Of a DNA stretch of 64,000 nucleotides, positions 1 to 11,000 are shown piece by piece (the stretch's first letter is position 1; each line of letters starts with the position of its first letter). The stretch is from assembly GCF_949628215.1 (NCBI RefSeq), contig NC_134297.1, positions 8,246,001 to 8,310,000 of the forward strand. Direction: 5' to 3'. The notes under the pieces were generated by a model. The model worked only from the letters and a program-made list of their open reading frames with translations, did no database searches and was not told the origin of the DNA. The stretch comes from Phalacrocorax aristotelis. Taxonomy: Eukaryota; Chordata; Aves; Suliformes; Phalacrocoracidae. Both the position numbers and the translations under genes were made by a program.

Positions 1-785
1 CCATCAAATCTGGAAAAAAAAAACCCAAACCCCACCCCATCCTCATCCTTAAGGGCTGACACTGGATGCAGAGATGGGGCAAAGGCTGCTGGGAGCGAGA
101 CTTTCCCAGGGCGTTTTGGCACCAAGTCAGGAAAAAAGGGGGGGGGTGGGGGGGGGGGAGGGAAGCGTTTTAAAAATACAGATTTTCACCCAAAACTGAA
201 TGGCAACCCCTGAGATTCACCCGGGTGGAAGGAAATTCAATATTGTTGCTGGAAAGCTGGTTTCTCCCTGATATTGTCCACTGACGTGGGAAAATGGTGG
301 AGTTTTACCCCAAACGAGCCACAGGGGAGGGCGGCTCTGCAAAAAAACCAACATATTTTGGGTTTTTCTTTAAATGTTAACAAAAGGGTGAATTTCACCT
401 TAAAACATGGTGCGGGAGAAATGCAAAAACCAACCTGGGTAACGCGGGGAAAAATAGAATAAATTTTCTTCTGCAGGTTCCTCTCGTAAATGCGGGTTTC
501 TGCAAGGATATCTTTTTTTTGTCGGCTTTTTGCCGATTTTGTCCTTTTTTTTTTCGCTCTTGAGGAGTTAAGAAAAAAAAATAACAGCAGCCGGGGGAAA
601 GAAAAAAACCCGAGTGATGCAATGGGCAGAAAAGCCTATTTTTCGATACTGATCTGGCGTGAATGTAATCTGTAATTTCATAAAGGATTCATTGTAATTT
701 AGTATTAATTCATGGCCATTTATTATAAAGTGCTACGAGATGAGGTTTCGCAGCTTTTATTTTCTTGGCAGCTTCTTCCTGTGAG
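1..785. other. Intergenic, downstream of FEZ1
   Basis: No gene recognised. The stretch holds a guanine-rich run near 137-162 and several poly-A/poly-T runs (near 510-560). The short open frames here have no family likeness. Confidence 0.5.
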
Positions 786-789
786 TGGA

Positions 790-1555
790 GAAGCCCCAAA
801 ATGGGTGGAGAACGCCCCAAAATGGGCAAATAACCCGCCAAAACGGGCAAAACTCTCCTCAAATAGGCAAAATCAGCCTCAAAATGGATGAATTAACCCG
901 AATCTGCAATGAAGTGATGTGGTGCAAATAGGATTTAAACTTCCGAAAGTGGTGCTACCCCCAAAATGTCATGCCCTCCCCCTAAAATTAGTGATGCTCA
1001 TCCCAAAATGAGTTATATTCTCCAAAAATGAGGGATGCCCCCCAAAAATGATGCTACCCAAGAGGGGCAATCCCCCCCCCAAAATAGTGATTCTCCCCCC
1101 TAAAATGAGTGATTTTCCTCCCCAAAGTTGAAGTGTTTCCCCCAAAAAGTGGTATTTCCCCCAAATGAGGGATGTTGTTCTCCAAATATGAGCAACGGTC
1201 CCCAAAATTAGTGTCTTTCCTCAAAAACTAGTCTTTTTTTTTGGAGCAGTGCCCCAAAAATCATTGATCTTCTCAAAACTGTGACGCTCCCCAAAATGTT
1301 TCCCCCAAAATGAGCAATACTCCCCAAAATGAGTGATGTTCCCCCAAAATGATGCTCTCCCAAACCAGCAATCCTCCTGAAAATGAGTAAATCTCCCCCA
1401 AATAAGTAAGTGACTTCCCTGCAAATGACTGAATTTGTCCCCAAAATGACTCTCCAAAAATGAGCAATCACCCGCAAATTAGGGACTGTCACCCAAAAGG
1501 GGTGACAAACCCTAAAACTTAGCAGTTCTCCCCAAAACGGAAGCACCCCCCCCCC
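790..1555. repeat. Minisatellite, CCCCAAAATGAG-type units
   Basis: Degenerate tandem units of roughly 17-26 bp share the core CCCCAAAATGAGTGATG. The minus strand therefore carries regularly spaced TTTTGGGG blocks with G-quadruplex potential. The array lies 3' of FEZ1 beyond its poly(A) signal. Open frames in the array are repeat artefacts. Confidence 0.85.
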
Positions 1556-1904
1556 CGCCATGAGCCACTGCTAATTAATGGGTTGATTTTCGGGGGTGGG
1601 GGGGTGATTTTTGCACAATTTTTAGCAGAAAATGGGAAAAATACCCTCAAAATGGAATTTACAGCTGAATTTTGCCCCTCCGGTCACGGCAGCTGCCTGC
1701 GGCACTGCAGTCGGCTGAGCGCCCAGCAGCTCGTTAGCCATAGATTTGCATACTTTATGAAGTACTGAATATTCATGAGCATTGCAGCAAAATTTCCTTA
1801 ATCGTATTTTCTGCCAAAACAAAAAAAGTGCATTTTTTTCTATCTAAAAGTTGCAAAACAACGTCGCGAGCAGAGGATGAAGACACCGGAGGCTGGTTGC
1901 TTAA

Positions 1905-2053
1905 TTAATGAAACGAATTCTTTATTTCCCAGCTGTGCAAAGGTGGAGGGAGTGGGGGGGCGGGGGGGGCTGCAGGCGACCCATTTTCCTCGGGTTTGGC
2001 CCCGTTTTGGGGGGGGCGCCGGGGTGGGGTGGGGGCGCGAGGGCAGCACCCCA
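1905..2053 (-). other. FEZ1: FEZ1 3' UTR (short)
   Basis: The stretch between the FEZ1 stop and the first AATAAA is about 130 nt, so the inferred 3' UTR is near 150 nt. It is C-rich on the sense strand. The cleavage point is an estimate, and a longer form cannot be excluded. Confidence 0.6.
1921..1926 (-). terminator. AATAAA poly(A) signal of FEZ1
   Basis: TTTATT on the plus strand reads as AATAAA on the minus strand, about 130 nt after the FEZ1 stop. It is the first canonical signal downstream of the stop codon. Confidence 0.65.
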
Positions 2054-2070
2054 TCAGGTTGGGCAGAGCA
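2054..2070 (-). other. FEZ1: FEZ1 last coding exon, 17 coding bases
   Basis: The acceptor TCTCTTTGCAG is followed by TG-CTC-TGC-CCA-ACC-TGA. With the G from the exon before, this reads VLCPT-stop, the exact C-terminus of FEZ1 as known in mammals. The coding part is too short for gene finders that need open-frame length. Confidence 0.9.
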
Positions 2071-5000
2071 CTGCAAAGAGAGAGGTCGTGGGTGTGCACC
2101 GGCGCACACACGGGTGCACCAGGGATGTACAGGGGTGCATAAGGGTGCACAGGGATGCACGATGCTGTGCAAGGGTGCACGGGGATGCACAGGCTTGCAT
2201 GGGGATGCTGGATGCTCCATGAGCGTGCACAGGGATGCATAAGCACGCACAGGGATACATGAGGATGCTGCAGAGGGATGCACCGTGCTCCGCAAGCGTG
2301 CATGGGGGTGCACGATGATATACGAGCGTGCACAGGGATGTATGACGATGCACAATGACATACAACCATGCACAGGGAAACAAGGTGCTCCACAAGGGTG
2401 CACGGGGATGCACTATGCCCGAGTGTGCACAGGGATGCACGAGGATATTCAATGATGCATGAGGATGATGCATGAATGTGCAGGGGGATGTACAAGCATG
2501 CATGAGCAGACACTATGATGCATGAGGATGCGCAGGCTTGCACTTGGATGCACGAGGGTGTGCAAAGGTGCACAGTGATGCATGAGGGTGCACAAGCCCG
2601 CACGGGGGTTGTGTGGGGATACACGGGGGTGTGCAAGGGTGCAGGAGCGTGCACACATGAGCATGCAGAAAGGATGCATGGCTGAGCACAAGGGTGGATA
2701 GGCACATAAGGATGCACAAGCATGCATGAATGCTCCATGAGGCTGCCCAATGGCTGCAAATGGGGTGCCCAGAGGGTGCAGGAGGACCATGAAAGGGATA
2801 CTCAAGGAATGTGCAAGATTGGTGCACGAGGTATGCACAAGGATGCAGGAGGCTGCACAAGAGATGCACAAGAGCTGTGTGGGAGATGCACAGGAATGCA
2901 CAAGCATGCCTCAGTGATGCTCGACGGGTGCCCAGGAGATGCATGGAGGATGAATGGGGATGCTTGAGGGATCCACGATGATGCATGAGGGGTGAAAGGG
3001 GGTGCACAGGGGTTCATGAAGCTGCATGAAGGAAGCAGATGGGTGCAAGGAAGGTGCAAGGAGGATGCACAATGATCTATGAAGGTGCGTGAGGTGCTTG
3101 AGGGATGCACAGGAGATGTACCTGGGCTTCACAGAGAGCGCTTGAAGGATGCACTGGCGATGCAGAAGGGATTCACAGAGGTGCATGAAGGATGCATGAG
3201 GGATGGACACAAGATGCACAGGCATGTGCAGGAGGTGCATGAAGGATGCAAGGGAGACACACAAGAATGCAGAATGGATCCATGGTGGATGCACACAGGC
3301 ACAAGGGCTGCAGGGATGGATGGCATGGGGGATGCATGGAGCAAGCAGGTACCTTTGAGGATGTAGTCCGTGAGCAGCGTGGGCACCTTCTCGTTCCCCT
3401 CCTTCATGGCAAATAGGACTGTGAGGGGGAACAGAGCTGTGAACCCAGCCCCGCAGCCCCCCAAATGTTCCCTCCCCCGCCCCCAAACCAGCCCCACAGT
3501 CACCACAGAGACACTGCCAGAGTCTCCCACAATGCACCAGGCCTGAGAGCATCCAAAACAAGTGCTTTCACCCCTGACCAGACAGTCCGTGGCAATGCAG
3601 AATGGGTGTTTTACCCCAAATCAGCACTGGTTTGTGGTGCAAAAATGGGAGTGCTGCAAAATCAGCTGTGTTGCGGTGCTGCAAAACAGGCAATCGCACC
3701 CCAAACTAGCTGCGCTGCCATGCTGCAAAGTGGGTCTTTCCCCATCCCTGCAAATGGGCTTCATTGTAATGATGCAAGACGGGCAATTGCACCTCAAATT
3801 GCTCATGCTGCAACGACGCAAAAAACCCAAACAACCCACACCAAAGGGGATTGCACCCCAAACTGGCTGCGTTGCACTGATGCACCCACATCACAGCCCC
3901 TGCAGCAATGCGAAACATGCACTTGCGTCCCACGTCTGCCATGCTGCGGCGATGCAATAAGGCCAGTTATGTCCCAAAACCAGGCAGGAATGAATACTCA
4001 CTGTTAGTGAGCATTTGCAGGTCCTCGACGGAGGGGGGTGACCCCTTCTTCTCGTAGGGAATCACCGTGTTCAGGTACTGCAAAGAAAAAAAAAAAACCA
4101 AAACCCACCCCAAAAACACCCAGATGGCACAAACCTGCCTGTTTTTTGTACCACCTTGAGACAAAACACCCTAAACCGGTGCAAAAGCAGAATATGTCTC
4201 TGATTTTTCCTGCACTTGTATTTGATTTGCAGGTATTTTGGGGGTGGGGTGGGTGGGTATTGAATTAATTGCATGCTGCAAAACCTGCCCAAACGCAAAC
4301 CCCTGCTTAGGGAGGATTTTTTTTGGCTGAAAAATGGTGACTTTTGCAAGATGGATTAGGGGGTGTATGGGATGGAGTGGGGCTGTATGATTGAAGAATA
4401 TTTTAAAAGGGGTTTTGGGGGATGCAGGGGAAAGGGGTGCACAGTGTAGGGGGGGAATGGACATATCTGGCACTTTGGGGCGGGGGGGGAATGCACCTGC
4501 TTCTCATTGGTGGTGGGGCTGAAGGTCTGGCGCAGGCCCGAGTGTAGGATGCTGGAGATGCCCTCCATGCTGAAGCGCTGGGGACACATGTGTCGCCCTG
4601 TCACCTCCCAGGGACACGGACATCGCCTGTGACACCTCCCTTGGCACCGACATCTCCCCGACTCCCACCCACGTCCCTGACATCCCCGTCCCCCACCCCT
4701 CATCCCCCTGCCCCATGTCCCCATCCCATGTCCCCCGTCCCATCCCCTACCCCTCATCCCCTGCCCTGTGTCCCACGTCCCAACCCGTCCCTGCATCCCC
4801 ATCCCGCCACCCCTCATCCCCCTGCCCCACGTCACCCTGTCCCTGCAGCCCCCATACCCCTATCTCCTCTCCCACCATTCCAAGTCCCCCCATTCCCTCT
4901 GTTGTCCCCCCACTCCCTGTCCCCATGGCCACAGCCTCCCCCACCTTCCGGGGCATGTGGTTCCCACGCTCAGGATGCCCCCCTTGCAGGCTCAGCCCCC

Positions 5001-8000
5001 TGTCACGACGGCGGCGACGGGCGGCCTCCCGCTGCTCCCGCTGCTCCCCCTGCACCGCCAGCAGCGCCCCGATGAATGCCGTCTTCACCTCCTTCTCGAA
5101 CGCCAGCTCGTCCCGCCGCGCCAGCTGCGCCACCAGCTCCGCCGACAGCGCCCGGCTCGCTGCCTCCGCGCGCCCCGCTGCTGCCGCCAGCTCCCGCGCC
5201 GACAGCCGCCCCAGCCCTGCCGCCCGGGCGTGGCGGGCAGAGACGGGCACGCGCCCACAGGGAGATGCACCGTGTCGTTAGAGACGTGCACGGTGCAATT
5301 GCTAAGATGCAAGGGGCGATTAATAGGCTGCCTGGTGCAATTGGTGAAACGCCTGGTGCAATAAATCCAATGCACAGTGCAGCAAGTGCAACGCACAGTG
5401 CAATAAATGAAACAGTGCAAAGCCTGCAATGCACAGTGCAATTAGTGAAATGCCTAGTGCGACTAGTCATACTCCTGGAGCCATTACTGAAACGCCTGTT
5501 GCATCCAGTTACATGCCCAGTGCATTCACTGATGTGCTGGGTGCAATTAGGGAAAGGCACTCTGTGATTTCCAAAATGCTTCGTGCGGTTGGTGAGATGC
5601 ACGCTACAATTATTATGATGCACAGGGCGATTCGTGGGCTGCCCAACGCAACAGGTGAGGCGCTCTGTGCGGGAAGTGTGACGTGCGCTGCAACTTGGGA
5701 AACGCCTGGTGCAATTAGTGGGATGCCCAGTGCAATTCGTGAAACGCAGAGTACAAACGGTGACATTCCTGGTGCAGTTAGTATCATTCCCAGTGCAATT
5801 AGTAAAATGCCTGATATAATTAGTGACCTGCCTGGAACAACCAGTGAAATGGATTGTGCATGAGTGAAACACCTAATGCAATCAGTGACATGCCCAGTGC
5901 AATTAGTAACACACCTGGTGCAATTAGTGATATGCACAATGCAATTACTGACACATCCAGGGGAGTTAGTGACATGCCTGGGCAATTAGTGACATGCACG
6001 GTGCAAGTAAACACACCCATCTTTTAGTGAAATTCCCAGGGCAATTAATGAAATGCACAGTGCAATTCGTGAAAGGCACACCGAAACTGTTAAAATGCAT
6101 CACGTGATTAATGAGGGGCACGGTGCATTTATTGGACCACCAATAAATAAATACATTGTGCAAGTACCAAAATGCCCAGTGTCATAAATAAAAGGCCCAG
6201 AGCAATTACAGAACTGCCTGGTGCAATTGGTGACACACATGGTGCAATAAATGAAACACGCTGTGCAATTAGGGAAATGCGCAGAGCAATCAGCAGAACG
6301 CCTGGGGCAATCGGTGACGTGCACTGTGCCATTCGTGAGAAGCCTGGAGCACGGTGCATTTATCAGCACGCGCACACTGCATGTAGAGAAATGCACCACG
6401 TGCTGCTCGGTGCAATCAGTTAAATGCATGCTGCACGGTGTGCTTAGCAGCATGCACAGTACTCCTGGGGAAATGCATAATGCAATTAGTGAAAAGCACC
6501 ATATTTTCCACATTTTTAGGAAAATGCATGGTGCACAGAGCATTGTGGCACGTGGTGCATTCAGAGGAGCGAAACGCTCAGCAGAATGCACAGTGCAGTC
6601 AGGAACGTGCACCACGCGCAGCTCAGTGAAGCACCGGGCGCGTTCAGTTGTGGGCACGGTGCTGTCAAGAAAACGCATTTCCTGAAACGCCCAGCAAAAC
6701 GCAGGGCACGCCAGGTGGTTCTGCAAAATGCATGGCAAGCGTGGCCAGGAGCTCAGCGCACACAGAGGAAGGGTGGCGCACAGCACCGCTGACACGAGGC
6801 ATGGCACGTTTATTGAACGGCATGGTGCATTCTGCAAAACGCTGAGCGCTTCAGGGAAAGGTGCAACACGTTCAGCAAAACGCATTCAGTGCGATGCATG
6901 ATGCACTTTGCAAAATGCAGGGCACTCTTGGCAGAACCCCGGGTGCCTTTAAAGCAATACTAAAAAGCAACACCCACGTGGGCTTCGTTTTTTTGCTGAA
7001 GAGCCACCTCCTGGCCAAACTGTGTGTAGACACTGGGGCAAGGAAGCCCTGAAGCCTGGAGAGACTCAGTTGTCCAGTTTGGTTGGAATTGCCCCCAAAA
7101 ATTGCCTGGCCCAGATTTTGCTGGCCGTACCTTCATGGGAGCAGTTGTTGTTGAAGGCAGGGGAGAAAGCACGCAGCTCATGCAGAAGGATGGGCTCCAT
7201 GCCCCCACCACCACCTTTGCCTTCAGCGTCGGCCTCGGTTTCCTCCTCCTCCTCTTCCTCCTCATCCTCATCACCCTCAGGGTCGGCCTCAGGGTCGGGC
7301 GAACTCTGCATCAGCTCCTCCAGCTCCTCGATGACCTGCAAGGCACCAGTGTCCTCCATCTGCACCTCCACCCTACCTCCATCTTGCATCCTTGCCCAGC
7401 ACCCCACAGCTACATACCACACCTGCACCCTGCATCCACGCCCTGCACCCATGCCTGCAACCTGCTCCCTTCGTCCTGCATCCTCCACTTGCACCCCCAT
7501 CCTATACTTGCACCTGCATCCAGCATCCACACCCTGCATCCCACAGCCGCACCCTCCACCTGCACCCCGCAGCCGCATCCTGCCTCCGCATTTGCATTTG
7601 TACCCAGCACCCGCGCCCCATGTTCCCGTCTGCCCCCAAAGCCCACATCAGCACCCACAACCTGGACCTCCGCCTGCATCCAAATCCCTATCCCACACCC
7701 CACATCTCACATTCCAAGACGGGATCTGGTCCTTTTTTTGTGCTTCCAGCGCATGGCCGTGGGGCTGGGGCAGGCTGAGGCCCTGCTGGGGGGATAAAGC
7801 CTAGCTTTTGGGGGACATGCAGGGGTTTGGATGCCCACGGGGGCCACAGGTACCTGCTCAGCCGTCAGCAGTGGCTCCTCATTGATGCCCGAGTCTTGCT
7901 CGCTCTTCTCGGTGAGCTCCTCCTCCTCCTTCTCGCATAGCTGCGGGAGACACAGGCTGGGCAGCCGCGGTGGCATGGCCCCAGCATGGACACACGGCCC

Positions 8001-11000
8001 TGGCTCAGGGAGAGCCACCAGGGAACCGCAGCTCCAGGGGACGCGCTGCACGGGGCGGCTTGCACAGGGGGCATTGCATGGAGACATCAGATGGGGAAGA
8101 CGTTGGACAGGGAAGACGTTGGACGGGGAGAAGTACAGGTACATTCGATGGAGATGTTGGATGGAGGGATGTTTTAATTATAGATTGGATGGTGACACTG
8201 GATGGGGAGATGTGGGAGACGCTGGATGGAGATTCAGGAATGCTGGATGGGGAGACAACGGATGGTGAAGCTCAGTGGGGAAGAGGTCAGATGGAGACAT
8301 TGGATGGGGACATTAGATGGGGAGATGTCAGAGGGGAATGCTGGATGGGGAGGTGATGGATGGAGATGTTGGATGGGGAGGCATCTTCTTTTTTACCACC
8401 TTTCACAGGTTATTTGACCTTTTTAGCAGAAAATAACCCAAGAAATTTACCACCTTCTTCCCCTTTAGCACCAGGCTGTGTAGTGTTCAAACGGCTTAAA
8501 TTAAATGGATTTTGGGGCATCTTTGCAGCCCTCCTACAACCCCAGGTGCCTTCACAGCATGAACTCACTACGACAATGAAAACACTATTTTCTACCCCCA
8601 AAAAGACACCACTTCACCCCGGCTTGGGGGCAAATTGGCAAAAACCACATTGCCAAACCAATTTTGCCTCTTTTAGTGTGTTTTCCTCCTAAAATTGGAC
8701 ACCCACTGGGTTGGTGCTGGGGCACCTTAAAAATACCATTAGTTTGCAGTACCCTGATGGTCACTGAGCCTTGGGGCTGATTGACAGCTGTCAAGCATCA
8801 CCAGGGAGTCATGCAGGGACGGGGGGTTTTGGGGAGCCAAGGTGGGGGCTGCAGCTGTACCTGGGGGTCAGTGCCGTCGGGGGCCTCAGCCCCGGGGAGC
8901 AGCCAGGGCTGGGGGGAGCGCCGGGGGGCAAAGCCGTCGGTGAGAGCATCCCAGACCCTGCAGGGAGGTGGGTGGTGAGTGGCAATCCCGAAATGTTGCC
9001 TCCCAGAAAGACGTCTCAAAACAGTATGCCAAAGTGCCTCACCCACCCACCCCCCCCCCCCCCCCAAAATGCACTCCCAGAAACGTCCCCAAATACTGCC
9101 TGGAAAAATCCCCAAACGCCACAGAGATGCCTGAAATATCCCAAAACACCCCAAATGCTGCCCTAGAAGACTCCAAAGCTTCTCAAAATATAATGAAACA
9201 CTGCCCTGAAAGACCCCAAAGTACCCCAAAATTCTGCCCCAGCACTTGCAATTGCCATCAAAGTAACCCCAAAAAGGCCACTGCAATGTCCTCAGATTCC
9301 CCTAAAACACCACTCTGAAATGCTGCAAAATGCCACCCAAAACATAACCACAATGTCCTGAAATGCCCCAAAACAGCCTGAAATGCCCCCAAAGCCCCAG
9401 AAACACCCCAAAATGCCACCCTAAAACACTGCCCCAAAGCCCCAGGAATCTCCAAAAGGCCCCAAAACACCTCAAAATGCTGCCCTGGAACACCTCAGAA
9501 TGTCCCAAAATATTCTTCTGAAACACCGCAAAATGTCCCTGAAGGTCCCAAAGCTCAAAAATACCCTGAAATGCCCCAAAATGCCATCCTGAAACACCTA
9601 AAAATGACCCCAAAAGCCACATTGCTCCAAAATGCCACCCTGAAATGGTCCAAACCACCCCCCACCCCCCAAAAAAAACCCCAATACTCTGAAGTGCCAC
9701 AAAACATCCCAAAATGCCACCTTTGAACATGCAGAAATACCCTAAAATGCTTCCCTGGAAACAGTGCCCCAAAATGCCGCCCAGAACACCCTGAAACATC
9801 TCAAAATGATGCCTCAAAAACACCACCCCAAAAAGCTCTCAAACACTCCGAAATACTGCCCTGACACCCCAAAACACCACTGCGAAATACCCCAAAATGC
9901 TGTCCTGAAGCACTGCGCAGAAACACCCTAAAATGCCTCAAAAGGCTGCCCTGATACCCCAAAGAAACACCCCAAAACGCCACTGTGATGCTCCAGAACA
10001 CCCCCAAATTGCCCAATACTCCAAAATGATTCTGCAACGCCTAAAATGCCTCTAAACTTCCCCAAATGCAGCCTTGGAACATGCTGAAATGCCCCAAAAT
10101 GCAGTCACAACACCCCAAAATGCCACCCTGAAACACCCCAAATTGTCACCTTGAAACAGCCCTGGAACGCCCTAAAACTACCCTGAAATACCCCCAAAAC
10201 TGCCCTGAAACACCCCAAAATATGCTGCCCTGAAATACCTCCCAAAACACCCTGAAACCCCCAACCCCCAGCTGTGATGCCCTGAAACCCCCAACCCCCC
10301 CCCCCCCCAATTACCCTGAAATGCCACCCCCAACACACAGCCCTGAAATACCTGGAAACCACCCAAAACTGCCCCAAACCACCCCAAAACATGGCCCTGA
10401 TGCCCCAAAATGCACCGACCCCCCCATCAAATTGTCCTGAATTCCCCTAAAGCCTCCTCTGCACCACTACTAGGGGTGCCCGATTCTCCCTTGGACCAAT
10501 TTTGCCCAATTTCACCCCAGAAAAGGTGCATGGGGGAGGGGAGGGGGAAATGGGAAAGAAGGGGGAAAAAAAGGAGGGGGGAAGGGGACTAAAAAAGGGA
10601 AGAAATGTGAACAAGTGTAAAAAAATGAGAAAAAAGTGAAGAGATGTGAGAAGATGTGAAAAAAGGTGAAAAGAGGTGAAAAACAGGGAAAAAGGGGAAA
10701 AGGGGGGAAGGGAAAAAGAGGGAAGGGAAAAACATGGGGGAAGAGGGAAAACATAAGAGGAGAAAAAAGCTGTAAAGAAGAAGATGGAAAAAGGGCAAAA
10801 AGGGGAAATGGGGGTAAAAGAGGGGAAATGGAAGAAAAAATAAGAAAGGGGAAAAGAAGGAAAAATGGGGAAAAGGGGGAAAAAGGGGGAGAAAGGGAAA
10901 GATGGGAAAATTGGGGATGGGAAAGAAGGAAAAGGGGTAGAAGAGGGGAAAAGGAAAAAATGGGGGGAAATAGGGGAAATGGGGAAAAAGAGAAGATGTG

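Noticed and set aside
790-1555. GGGGTTTT blocks as ciliate-type telomere repeat
   Set aside because: Spacing is irregular and other bases intervene; it is a minisatellite.
1840-3561. Several long open frames on both strands, up to 284 codons
   Set aside because: They lie in a minisatellite whose unit lacks stop codons in some frames; residues repeat with the unit and no family likeness exists.
5270-6945. Regular repeats that could suggest a CRISPR array
   Set aside because: Units follow one another without unique spacers, are degenerate, and lie in a vertebrate intron.
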